A DNA stretch of 64,000 nucleotides from Bacteroidota bacterium. GTDB taxonomy: Bacteria; Bacteroidota; Ignavibacteria; Ignavibacteriales; Melioribacteraceae. The notes under the pieces are model-generated. The model was not told where the DNA came from, searched no databases, and was given only the letters and a program-made list of their open reading frames with translations. Shown here piece by piece: positions 17,583 to 25,904 of the stretch (position 1 is the first letter of the stretch; the number at the start of each line of letters is the position of its first letter). Made by a program: the position numbers and the translations under genes. The DNA lies in the NCBI GenBank assembly GCA_018818065.1, contig JAHISV010000008.1, positions 124,001 through 188,000 of the forward strand, in the 5' to 3' direction.

Positions 17583-17939
17583 ATGAAATCGCTATTAGTA
17601 TCTAATGATCCGAATATAAAAGACATGGTTTTAAACACTGGTCTGAATGACAAGTTTTCTTTCGAAATTCTTGATGAAATAACTAATCCAATTGAGATTA
17701 TTTCTTCGGTTTGTTCTGAGAAACCAGGACTTCTTATTGCTGATGATGACTACATCTCTCCAAATAGTCTCGACATTCTAAGATCAATTAAGAAACTATG
17801 CAAGAATACTTCTATCATTTTTATTACTTCTAACGACAGCCTTGAACTTGGACGCCAAATTAGTCCTTTGGGCATAGTCTATTATGGCATTAAGCCATTT
17901 AGCAAACAGGATTTTCACGAAATATTAAAAGCGGTATAA
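17583..17939 (+). CDS. Stand-alone receiver-like (CheY-like) protein
   Basis: 118 residues with the alternating beta/alpha pattern of a receiver domain: beta1 'SLLVSND', acidic beta3 'GLLIADDDYIS' (candidate phospho-acceptor within Asp-53 to Asp-55), beta4 'SIIFITSND' and beta5 with the conserved Lys-Pro ('IKPFS'). The usual acidic pair after beta1 is reduced to Asn-Asp, so phosphorylation may be weakened or lost. No output domain. The sigma54 start point coincides with its ATG and there is no ribosome-binding site, implying a leaderless message. It precedes the nine-heme cytochrome by 37 bp and could be a phosphate sink or modulator of the kinase; that is inference. Confidence 0.68.
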   Translation: MKSLLVSNDPNIKDMVLNTGLNDKFSFEILDEITNPIEIISSVCSEKPGLLIADDDYISPNSLDILRSIKKLCKNTSIIFITSNDSLELGRQISPLGIVYYGIKPFSKQDFHEILKAV

Positions 17940-17976
17940 CTAACTATATTATATTCACTCACAACGGAGGATAGCA

Positions 17977-20004
17977 ATGCGCAAGTCTCTACTATTTTTA
18001 CTCACAATTCTCCTCTGCGGCTCTATGATGGCACAGCAAAGTGTTATGGTAAACACTTTTGGTGTTTCACCAAGAGATGTTGCAGAAGACGAAACAACAT
18101 TTTTTGACACAGCCTACAACGGTTTAGACAACGTTGGTATAGGTACAAAGATATTCCTTAAAGGAACCGGTGGTTTGGCTTTTACAGCTGCAACCTGGGC
18201 TCTTACTTCTGCTCCTTTAACTTCTGCAACAACTATGGGTACAACTCTGGTTGGCGATACAAATGTCGTTTATGCTAATTTTACACCTGATATTGCCGGT
18301 AAATACGTTATTACTTTTACTGATGGTGCTGCAACAGCAACAATGACTTTTAACGCTGGAACATACCTTGGTTTGGAAGAAGGTAATTGCGTTCTATGTC
18401 ACAGTAGTTATGTAGAAAAGTGGGCAGAAACTGGTCACTCAGATATTATGACACGTGCAATGGAAGGAACATTAAGTGATCATTATGCAGCTTACTGTTT
18501 ACCTTGTCACACAACAGGTTATGATCCTGCTGCTGCTAATATGGGATTTGATGACAGAGATTTCGTTTACCCTGCTGAATTAACAACTGGTGTATTCGAC
18601 GCTCTTAAAACAACTTCACCTAGTGCAATGAAATTAGCAAATATTCAGTGCGAAAGCTGCCATGGTCCTGCTTTGGGTCACGGTGGTGCGGTTAGTATGT
18701 CAACTAACGTTGATACTGATGTATGTGCTTGGTGCCATGATAGCGGCACACATCATGCATTCCCTGAACAATGGGATCATTCAGGTCATGACGCAACAGA
18801 ATTTGATGGACGTGGTTTCCACGGTGGTCACGCTGTTGGTGCTTTCGTAGAATCTGCAGGTGGAAGAAAAGGTTGTGCGGATTGTCATAGTGGCGCAGGT
18901 TTTATCGCTTGGGTTAAAAATGGCAATGTATCTCCTGACGAAGTTGCTACACCAACTAATATTGGTTGTGCTACTTGTCATGATCCTCATGATAACACAA
19001 ACGCATTCCAGTTACGCATGGTAGAAACAACACTTGGCGATGGAACTGAAGTAACATTTGACCAATACGGCACTGGCGTTATTTGTATGAATTGCCATAA
19101 GAGTCGTCGTGAAGCCGCAACTTACGCTGAAAATCCTGACAATGCAAGTTCACACTTTGGTGCTCACCATGGTCCTGAAGCTGACATGTTGTTAGGCGTT
19201 AACGCTCCTAATTTTGGAGTTAAAATTCCTACTTCACCTCATGCAGTTGCAATAGAAAATGCGTGTGTTGGCTGCCATATGTATGGTAACGACCATGTAG
19301 CAGATGCTGATGGTAACATTGTTGTTGTTGGTGGTCACTCATTCAATATGAACGACGCAGAAGGTAATGATAATGTTCACGCTTGCGAACCTTGTCATGG
19401 CGATATTGGCGAAAGCTTTGCTGAAAAGAAATTCTACATAAATGGCAATGCTGATCTTGATAATGACGGTACAGCAGAAGGTTTACAACACGAAGTTCAT
19501 GGCTTGATGACATACTTAGCTACATTCTTACCAAAAGATGCAAACGGTACTGTATTGTTAGTTAAAGGCGATCCAGCTGTAACAGTTGAAGTTACAAAAG
19601 CTGCTTATGTTTATTTCTGGGTAGAAGAAGACAGATCATTTGGTGTTCATAACCCTGCATTTACAGTTGGTTTATTGAAGGCTGCAATCGAATCATTGGG
19701 CGGCGTTACCGCTATTGAATATGAAGAAGATATGGTTCCAACTGAATACAGAATGTCACAAAACTATCCAAATCCATTCAACCCTACTACAAACATTAAA
19801 TTCTCAGTTCCTGCAACATCGAACGTAAGAATTACTGTTTATGACGCATTGGGTAAAGAAGTTGCAAGATTACTTGACTCTGAAATGAGTGCAGGTTCAC
19901 ATCAGGTTACCTGGAATGCTACAAACTTAGCTTCTGGTATCTACTTCTCAAGAATGGAAGCTGGTGACTTTGTTACAATTAAGAAAATGTTATTGATGAA
20001 GTAA
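17977..20004 (+). CDS. T9SS-exported nine-heme c-type cytochrome
   Basis: 675 residues. Signal peptide (about 1-19), a beta-rich N-terminal domain (about 20-130), then nine CxxCH sites: CVLCH, CLPCH, CESCH, CAWCH, CADCH, CATCH, CMNCH, CVGCH, CEPCH, with extra histidines as likely distal ligands. After the heme region comes 'GVHNPAFTVGLLKAAI', then a C-terminal T9SS type A sorting domain beginning 'YRMSQNYPNPFNPTT' and ending 'KKMLLMK'. Exported hemes plus a surface-sorting tail suggest electron transfer at or beyond the outer membrane; donor and acceptor are unknown. GGAGG precedes the ATG. Transcribed with the receiver-like gene from the sigma54 promoter; closed by a strong terminator. Confidence 0.93.
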   Translation: MRKSLLFLLTILLCGSMMAQQSVMVNTFGVSPRDVAEDETTFFDTAYNGLDNVGIGTKIFLKGTGGLAFTAATWALTSAPLTSATTMGTTLVGDTNVVYANFTPDIAGKYVITFTDGAATATMTFNAGTYLGLEEGNCVLCHSSYVEKWAETGHSDIMTRAMEGTLSDHYAAYCLPCHTTGYDPAAANMGFDDRDFVYPAELTTGVFDALKTTSPSAMKLANIQCESCHGPALGHGGAVSMSTNVDTDVCAWCHDSGTHHAFPEQWDHSGHDATEFDGRGFHGGHAVGAFVESAGGRKGCADCHSGAGFIAWVKNGNVSPDEVATPTNIGCATCHDPHDNTNAFQLRMVETTLGDGTEVTFDQYGTGVICMNCHKSRREAATYAENPDNASSHFGAHHGPEADMLLGVNAPNFGVKIPTSPHAVAIENACVGCHMYGNDHVADADGNIVVVGGHSFNMNDAEGNDNVHACEPCHGDIGESFAEKKFYINGNADLDNDGTAEGLQHEVHGLMTYLATFLPKDANGTVLLVKGDPAVTVEVTKAAYVYFWVEEDRSFGVHNPAFTVGLLKAAIESLGGVTAIEYEEDMVPTEYRMSQNYPNPFNPTTNIKFSVPATSNVRITVYDALGKEVARLLDSEMSAGSHQVTWNATNLASGIYFSRMEAGDFVTIKKMLLMK

Positions 20005-20025
20005 TCAATTAGCATAAAGTATTTT

Positions 20026-20053
20026 AGACCCCGCCAAGGCGGGGTCTTTTTTT
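20026..20053 (+). terminator. Rho-independent terminator after the nine-heme cytochrome
   Basis: Perfect 10-bp GC-rich stem (20026-20035 with 20038-20047) followed by a run of T. It separates the two cytochrome genes, so the second one needs read-through or its own promoter. Confidence 0.93.
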
Positions 20054-20146
20054 GATTTTTTATAATTTATAAATACCCGGTTTGTATATATTTCACTAAA
20101 TTCAAACTCATGATGGTAAACTGATTATAATTTTAGACAGGTTCCT

Positions 20147-21700
20147 ATGAAGAATTTAATTTTATTTCTTACAGTACTAATTATACTAAGTAATACAAAT
20201 TTCGCCCAGAAGTATATGGGTATTAGCAACCCAGCTCAAAATCCCTCCTGCTCAAGCTCTTACTGCCACGAAACCATTTTTGGTGTATGGTCAAAGTCAG
20301 CTCATGCTACGGCACATCCGGTTGAATCAGAGAGCTATGGTTACGAGTGTTTGCAATGTCATACCACAGGCTGGGATGCATCAACAGATAACTTCGGGGC
20401 TGATGAATTCGTCCGTCAGGATGAAAATCAAACACCTAACTATGTAGTTGATCCGGAAAACCTGGCTAACTGGAATGCACGCACAGGCGTTCAGTGCGAA
20501 GCTTGCCACGGACCGGTTGGTGATGAAGATGGAATACTGGATTGGAATCATACAGAAAGAGAAACTCAGTTTACGGCTGATATTTGCGGTAAGTGCCACG
20601 AGGGAAGTCATCATCCATATTATTCCGAATGGCAGAGTTCTGCTCATGCCAGTGGTCCACCGGTATATCTGGACTTGACTCAAAGAGAAACATACTCTAG
20701 CTGTATGTACTGTCATTTTGCTCAGGATTTTATTGCATTTCTAGAAAACCCTGACTATGATGCGGCATCCTTTGTACCACAAGGAACACTTGCTGACATT
20801 ACCTGTGTAACGTGTCATAATTCACATACCGGCGATCTCAGAGAACTTCCGGCCGGATTTGATGGAAAAGTGATTTGCGACGTTTGTCATACAGTGCATG
20901 AGGAAGAAATAGATTTTAATGACGCACCTCATCATACAACTTCAGAAGTTCTTAGCCAATCAAATAAATTTGGCTGGCAATATGAGGGCGAGGACTACAG
21001 TATTGCAAAATCTTTCCACACATTAATTAGAGATAGATGCGTTGCCTGCCATGTTCACCCTACTGATTTTAATTATGCTACCGGCGACGCTGCTGTAACA
21101 GGACATACATTTAAACCACGTGTTGAAGCATGTGCCGAGGCCTGCCATACAGATTATTACGATGTTGTAGATACAACAAATAGTGCTGCCCGCTTCGATT
21201 ACAGAGGTGTTCAATCATCGATTAAAGGATTGTGGAATAACCTGGGTGTTCTGTTAACTGAAGCAACTTCTGAAGATTCGACTACGGACAGATTTAAGAA
21301 AGCACTTTACAATTACAGAGCAATCGAATCAGAAGGAAGCTGGGGTATTCATAATACAAAATTGGTTGAGAAACTTTTAAATGATGCTATTGCCAGAATG
21401 AATTTGACCAGCATCAGTGACGAAACAGGCACACCTGTTGAATACAGGCTAGCCCAAAATTATCCAAATCCATTCAATCCTTCTACCACAATTAGATTTT
21501 CAATTCCGGAAAATTCGAATGTAAAAGTTGTGATTTACAATTCCCTTGGTATGGAAATAGCAACCCTTGTTGATGATAACCTCTCAAGCGGCAGTTACCA
21601 ATACAAATGGAACGCTACATCCTTTGCTTCCGGTATCTATCTTTATAAATTGGAAACGAATAATTTTGTGGATGTTAGAAAAATGATACTTCTTAAGTAA
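20147..21700 (+). CDS. T9SS-exported multiheme cytochrome, paralogue with two variant heme motifs
   Basis: 517 residues: signal peptide (about 1-20), nine heme-type sites and a T9SS sorting domain ('YRLAQNYPNPFNPS', ending 'RKMILLK'). The sites line up one for one with those of the upstream cytochrome: CSSSYCH, CLQCH, CEACH, CGKCH, CMYCH, CVTCH, CDVCH, CVACH, CAEACH. The first is CX4CH and the last CX3CH, so seven are canonical. The post-heme segment 'GIHNTKLVEKLLNDAI' is also shared. The N-terminal beta domain of the paralogue is missing. A TATAAT at 20126-20131 may be its own -10 box. Probably a partner or alternative subunit in the same surface electron-transfer system. Confidence 0.92.
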   Translation: MKNLILFLTVLIILSNTNFAQKYMGISNPAQNPSCSSSYCHETIFGVWSKSAHATAHPVESESYGYECLQCHTTGWDASTDNFGADEFVRQDENQTPNYVVDPENLANWNARTGVQCEACHGPVGDEDGILDWNHTERETQFTADICGKCHEGSHHPYYSEWQSSAHASGPPVYLDLTQRETYSSCMYCHFAQDFIAFLENPDYDAASFVPQGTLADITCVTCHNSHTGDLRELPAGFDGKVICDVCHTVHEEEIDFNDAPHHTTSEVLSQSNKFGWQYEGEDYSIAKSFHTLIRDRCVACHVHPTDFNYATGDAAVTGHTFKPRVEACAEACHTDYYDVVDTTNSAARFDYRGVQSSIKGLWNNLGVLLTEATSEDSTTDRFKKALYNYRAIESEGSWGIHNTKLVEKLLNDAIARMNLTSISDETGTPVEYRLAQNYPNPFNPSTTIRFSIPENSNVKVVIYNSLGMEIATLVDDNLSSGSYQYKWNATSFASGIYLYKLETNNFVDVRKMILLK

Positions 21701-21722
21701 ATTTTATACATTTTCTTTTCAA

Positions 21723-21749
21723 AATCCCTGCCTGGCGGGGATTTTTTAT
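21723..21749 (+). terminator. Rho-independent terminator after the second cytochrome
   Basis: A 10-bp stem (AATCCCTGCC with GGCGGGGATT, one T:G pair, minimal loop) followed by TTTTT. About 20 bp after the stop. Confidence 0.85.
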
Positions 21750-21814
21750 TTTAAATACACGAATCTCTTCATTTTACTATATTAGTAGCATCATAAAATA
21801 AATGAGCTGCCGGC

Positions 21815-23221
21815 ATGACAGAAAAAGAAATGAAAGAGAATGGACTATCGAATAACGAAGTTCTCTATGGATTATACACAGAACGATATGTAAAGAATTT
21901 TGGAACCTCGGATGTTAGAGTAAACCCCCACTTAATAAAAGCCTACTTTCAAGTAAAACTTGCAGCCGCCGAAACCAACTATAAAAGTGGAAAACTCTTC
22001 CAGGAGAAATACGAGGCTATTGAGGAAGCAATTGATGAATTAATAGATGAAGTGAACCAGACTCTTCTTCAAAAGAGCTATAGCATTTACGATAAAATTG
22101 TTGTTGATGCCTATCAGGGAGGTACCGGAACTTATCTGAATATGAATATTAACGAGGTGATTGCAAGAACAGCTCTTAAAAATCTCGGGAAAAATAATGA
22201 CGATTACTCTACTATCCACCCTATAGAAGATGTTAATATGTCTCAGTCAACCAACGATACTTATCCTACAGCAGTTAAAATTGCAACCATTCACTTATTA
22301 AAAGAGCTGAGTAATTCTTTTATGTGGTTGGTAAAATCATTAAGACAAAAAGAGAAAGATTTTGCCTCGGTGCTTAAACTGGGAAGAACTCAGTTGCAGG
22401 ATGCCGTTCCTATTTCCCTCGGACAATCCTTTCAGGCTTATGCTGATGCCATTCAACGAATTATTGATCAAATAAAAAATTGTGAGGAACAGCTGACCGA
22501 GGTAAATTTAGGAGGAACAGCCATTGGGAATTCGATTGCAGCACCTAAAGAATATACAAAGCATGTAATCACCGAGTTGAGAAAGAAAACCGGATTAGAT
22601 CTTAAACCGGCAAAAAACCTTATTGATAATACCCAAAACCTTGATGTTTTTGTTGGAGTTAGCGGGGTACTAAAAACCGCTTCCGTTATTCTAATAAAAA
22701 TGGCAAATGATCTTCGATTAATGGCAAGCGGTCCCATGGGTGGATTTGGAGAAATAAAGTTGCCCGAGCAATATTCTGTTTCCAGTTTCATTCCTGGTAA
22801 AAGTAATCCAGCTGTACTGGAAAATACCATTCAAATTGCAGAACTTATTAAAGGGCATGATGTTGTGGTCTCCAACCTGGTAGCGGCCGGGAATCTTGAA
22901 TTAAATTCATTCCTCCCCATGATTTCACATATTCTACTGAAATCAATTGAATTACTAAGAAACACAAATTATAGATTATCTGAAAATTGCATAAAGCTTA
23001 TTGAAGCAAACCGGGATAAATGTCGTGAAACTCTCTTAAAAACTTCAGCAATTGCTCCTTCCCTGGTTAATACCTATGGTCTTCAAACAATTTCAGAAAT
23101 AGTTCAATACGCTAATGAGAATCAGATCCCATTCTTAAAAGCACTTTTGAAAAGCAACCTGGTAACTGAGGACGAATTATTCCAAATACTTTCTAAAGAA
23201 CTATCTATCAATCTTGAATAA
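21815..23221 (+). CDS. aspA: Aspartate ammonia-lyase (aspartase) family enzyme
   Basis: 468 residues of the aspartase/fumarase superfamily, which eliminates ammonia from L-aspartate to give fumarate. Diagnostic blocks: 'QGGTGTYLNMNINEV', 'DVNMSQSTNDTYPTA', 'GRTQLQDAVPISLGQ' (the Gln-Leu-Gln-Asp-Ala-Val form points to aspartase over fumarase), 'SGPMGGFGEIKLPE' and the SS loop. That loop reads 'VSSFIPGKSNP' where the family has GSSxMPxKxNP; the serines, Lys and Asn are kept but Gly and Met are replaced, so it is a divergent member and activity is less certain. Weak ribosome-binding site. Not evidently linked to the cytochromes upstream. Confidence 0.82.
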   Translation: MTEKEMKENGLSNNEVLYGLYTERYVKNFGTSDVRVNPHLIKAYFQVKLAAAETNYKSGKLFQEKYEAIEEAIDELIDEVNQTLLQKSYSIYDKIVVDAYQGGTGTYLNMNINEVIARTALKNLGKNNDDYSTIHPIEDVNMSQSTNDTYPTAVKIATIHLLKELSNSFMWLVKSLRQKEKDFASVLKLGRTQLQDAVPISLGQSFQAYADAIQRIIDQIKNCEEQLTEVNLGGTAIGNSIAAPKEYTKHVITELRKKTGLDLKPAKNLIDNTQNLDVFVGVSGVLKTASVILIKMANDLRLMASGPMGGFGEIKLPEQYSVSSFIPGKSNPAVLENTIQIAELIKGHDVVVSNLVAAGNLELNSFLPMISHILLKSIELLRNTNYRLSENCIKLIEANRDKCRETLLKTSAIAPSLVNTYGLQTISEIVQYANENQIPFLKALLKSNLVTEDELFQILSKELSINLE

Positions 23222-23272
23222 AGCAGGAACAACTTCCCTTAAAAATTGTAAAAAATAAAATTCCGGAGAATT

Positions 23273-23803
23273 ATGGAACTGGTAAATATCACACCTATGA
23301 ATTTCAACTCGAACATATTCCATCTTTGGGATAAAAAATGGTTTTTGTTAACTTCTGGTGATTTCGAAAAAAACGAATTCAATACAATGACTGTTGCATG
23401 GGGAAGTTTTGGTATTATGTGGAATAAACCATTTGCACAGATTGTGGTTAGACCAACTCGACACACATATAATTTTACTGAAAAGTATGATACTTTCACT
23501 TTAACTGCCTTCCCTGAAGATTATAAAACAGCACTCAAAATTCTTGGTTCAAAATCCGGCCGTGATGGTGATAAAATTGCTGAAGCTGGTTTAACACCAG
23601 TAGCCTCACAACTAATTGCCGCACCTTCATTTAAGGAAGCAGAGCTTCATATGGAATGCAAAAAAATCTATCACCATAAATTTGAGCCTTCGGATTTTTT
23701 GGATGGAAGTATTGATAAAAACTATCCGGGGAAAGATTATCATAAAGTTTATTTTGGTGAGATAGTAAACATAATGGGAATTGCAGCGTATGCAAACAAG
23801 TAG
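23273..23803 (+). CDS. Flavin reductase-like (FMN-binding) protein
   Basis: 176 residues of the flavin reductase-like split-barrel family. The block 'NTMTVAWGSFGIMWNKP' followed by 'VVRPTRHTYNFTEKYDTFTLTAF' matches the FMN-binding core in which a flavin sits against a loop before the second strand pair; 'ILGSKSGRDGDKIAEAGL' is the usual following helix. Members reduce FMN with NAD(P)H or bind flavin as cofactor; substrate unknown. A GGAGA ribosome-binding site precedes the ATG. Ends overlapping the next small gene by 14 bp. Confidence 0.82.
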   Translation: MELVNITPMNFNSNIFHLWDKKWFLLTSGDFEKNEFNTMTVAWGSFGIMWNKPFAQIVVRPTRHTYNFTEKYDTFTLTAFPEDYKTALKILGSKSGRDGDKIAEAGLTPVASQLIAAPSFKEAELHMECKKIYHHKFEPSDFLDGSIDKNYPGKDYHKVYFGEIVNIMGIAAYANK

Positions 23804-24254
23804 TTTAAATTGTTGTGCAATTGTTTTTCTGCTTATGATTTGTATTGTTATTGAAACAGAAGGACAGAGCACGAACTTATTTCTTTCAAAAAATAGTGTC
23901 CCTGATTCCACTATTGTAGAAGAATCGAATGCATCCATCAATGAATTAAAACAAGTTCTTAACTTACAAAGGTTGTACGATCCATTTAAGCACAATATGA
24001 CAAATTACAAGAATCTTTTTACTAATGGGGCCATAGCGGACATATCACCCGGCTTAAATTTCACACCAGGAAATATCCCATCGGAAAATTTTGAGATGGG
24101 AAGACAAAACCTTAAAAATTCTATCCAGATGCAGACAAATTTTATGGGGGCTAATGATTTAGGAGTTTTTGGTGATATACTACTCTATACAAATTTTGCA
24201 GCAGCTGGATATGTATTATACCAGCATCTAAAAAAATACAAGGATGAGTACTAG
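23790..24254 (+). CDS. Hypothetical secreted or membrane protein
   Basis: 154 residues from the ATG at 23790 (an in-frame TTG at 23781 gives three more). A hydrophobic N-terminal segment (about 8-26) looks like a signal peptide ending 'ETEGQ'. The rest has no recognised domain; a Gly/Ala-rich hydrophobic patch near the C-terminus ('FAAAGYVLYQHL') may be a second membrane segment, which would leave most of the protein in the periplasm. The start lies inside the end of the flavin reductase-like gene (translational coupling). Convergent with rluD, 4-bp overlap. Confidence 0.5.
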   Translation: MQTSSLNCCAIVFLLMICIVIETEGQSTNLFLSKNSVPDSTIVEESNASINELKQVLNLQRLYDPFKHNMTNYKNLFTNGAIADISPGLNFTPGNIPSENFEMGRQNLKNSIQMQTNFMGANDLGVFGDILLYTNFAAAGYVLYQHLKKYKDEY

Positions 24255-25240
24255 TCGTTAATCTTAAGTTTTGCTATTAACTGTTGCATATCATCAGGTA
24301 ATTCGGAGTTAAATCTCATAAATTCTTTCTTGTTAGGGTGATAAAAACCGAGTGTTTTTGCATGCAGCGCCTGCCTCTGCATTATTTCAAGTAGGTTATT
24401 TACTCTGCTTTTCATTTTTGCCAATTCCATTCCATAAACAATTCTTCGCCCACCATAAGTTGGATCGCCAAATAACGGGTGATTAACATGGTTCATGTGT
24501 ACACGTATCTGATGCGTCCGTCCGGTCTTCAGGTTTAGTTTGATTAGCGAGGCAAATTCAAACTCTTCCAATACTTCATAGAATGTATGGGCATGCTTAC
24601 CATCGATATCACTTACAGTAAATATTTTGCGGTCTTTCTTACTCCGCGCAATATTACCAATAATTTCACCCGTCGGTTCCTTAAAATTCCCCCATGCAAC
24701 TGCCCAGTATTCTCGTTCAATAGTGTGGTCGGAAAATTGCTTGGCTAGCTGAGAATGAGTCCATTCATCCTTTGCCACTAAAAGCAATCCGCTTGTTTCT
24801 TTATCTATCCTATGTACAATGCCGGGGCGGCATTCTTCTTCGTGCAGTTCACTTAATTTTTGGGTATAGTGAAGCAGGGCATTAACCAAAGTACCGGATT
24901 GATTGCCTAATGCCGGGTGCGCGACCATACCGGCAGCTTTATTCACAATAAGTAAATGCTCGTCTTCGTAAATAATATCAAGTGGTATATCTTCGGCCTG
25001 AGTAAATTCGGGGCGAGGACTGCAAGGAATGCGAACAAGGATTTTGTCTCCCGCAACAACCTGGTAATTCGATTTTTCTACAATATCGTTTACTGAAACT
25101 AAACCTGATTTGATAAGTTTTTGAATTCTGGAACGAGTTGAGTGTTCTACGGAGTTTGTTAAAAACGTGTCTAGTCTTTCCTTTTTCTTCCCCTCAGGAA
25201 TCTCTATTACTATTTTCTTCTCTGTTATTATCTTCACCAT
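24251..25240 (-). CDS. rluD: RluD-family 23S rRNA pseudouridine synthase
   Basis: 329 residues. N-terminal S4-like RNA-binding region ('RLDTFLTNSVEHSTRSRIQKLIKSGLV' across about 18-45), then the catalytic domain with 'GIVHRIDKETSGLLLVAK' containing the nucleophilic Asp of HRxDxxTSG, and the C-terminal 'LKTGRTHQIRVHM' block. The RluA/RluD subfamily isomerises uridines of helix 69 and others; target assignment is by length and S4 domain. Its first 47 bp overlap the end of lspA in another frame. It ends the yggS-to-rluD run. Confidence 0.93.
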   Translation of the reverse strand: MVKIITEKKIVIEIPEGKKKERLDTFLTNSVEHSTRSRIQKLIKSGLVSVNDIVEKSNYQVVAGDKILVRIPCSPRPEFTQAEDIPLDIIYEDEHLLIVNKAAGMVAHPALGNQSGTLVNALLHYTQKLSELHEEECRPGIVHRIDKETSGLLLVAKDEWTHSQLAKQFSDHTIEREYWAVAWGNFKEPTGEIIGNIARSKKDRKIFTVSDIDGKHAHTFYEVLEEFEFASLIKLNLKTGRTHQIRVHMNHVNHPLFGDPTYGGRRIVYGMELAKMKSRVNNLLEIMQRQALHAKTLGFYHPNKKEFMRFNSELPDDMQQLIAKLKIND

Positions 25241-25877
25241 AATCAGTATCTTTTTCCTTTACATCATTTACAATATCATCCGGTGCTTCGGAGCCAGGGT
25301 TATCCAAACTTTCATTCACTTCTTCTTCCTTACTTTTACTTTCCGGCTCACGATTAAAAATCAGAATAAGAAACACTCCTATAGTTACAGCTGAGTCAGC
25401 AATGTTAAATATTGGCCATCGCTCGTAAGTACGTCCAAAAATTGTAAAATCAAAAAAATCAACATTAAAAAAATCAACAACTTTTCCATAAAATAACGGT
25501 GCATAATCGTAAAAAATACCATAAAAAGTCCTGTCAATAAGGTTGCCAATAGCTCCTCCAAGAATGAGGGCTAAAGCCACTCTTACTATATACCTTTGGT
25601 TCTTTACTTTAAGAAGATAAATAAAGATGCCTATACTTGCTGCAAGGGAAAAGAGAGAGAGAAACAATTTACTTGTACCCCCAACATCGATTCCAAAAGC
25701 CATGCCGGGGTTTTCAACAAAGGTAAGTCTAAAAAAAGAACCAATCACATCTATGCTTTCTGCATATCCCATTCCTTCAATGTTTATGTTTAGGAATGGG
25801 AGCGAAATACCTTTTACAAGAAATTTTGTAATCTGATCAAAAAACACAACAAAAACAGTAACGAATATGACTCTCAA
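25194..25877 (-). CDS. lspA: Lipoprotein signal peptidase II with acidic C-terminal tail
   Basis: 227 residues. Four membrane helices and the aspartyl-protease blocks 'GNLIDR' and 'FNIADSAV' with both catalytic Asp residues, plus 'VDFFNV'. LspA removes signal peptides from diacylglyceryl-prolipoproteins, of which the window encodes several. The catalytic part ends near residue 175; the last 50 or so residues are an extra, very acidic, low-complexity tail (Glu/Asp/Asn) not found in standard LspA, and its end overlaps rluD by 47 bp. TTG start at 25877 with GAGGA upstream; no ATG is available nearby. Confidence 0.93.
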   Translation of the reverse strand: MRVIFVTVFVVFFDQITKFLVKGISLPFLNINIEGMGYAESIDVIGSFFRLTFVENPGMAFGIDVGGTSKLFLSLFSLAASIGIFIYLLKVKNQRYIVRVALALILGGAIGNLIDRTFYGIFYDYAPLFYGKVVDFFNVDFFDFTIFGRTYERWPIFNIADSAVTIGVFLILIFNREPESKSKEEEVNESLDNPGSEAPDDIVNDVKEKDTDYGEDNNREENSNRDS

Positions 25878-25904
25878 TAGGTCCTCAAATAAAAACGAAT
25901 TATC

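Noticed and set aside
20113..20130. TGGTAA...TTAT upstream of the second cytochrome as a weak sigma54 site
   Set aside because: The GC of the -12 element is absent. A TATAAT box is more likely there.
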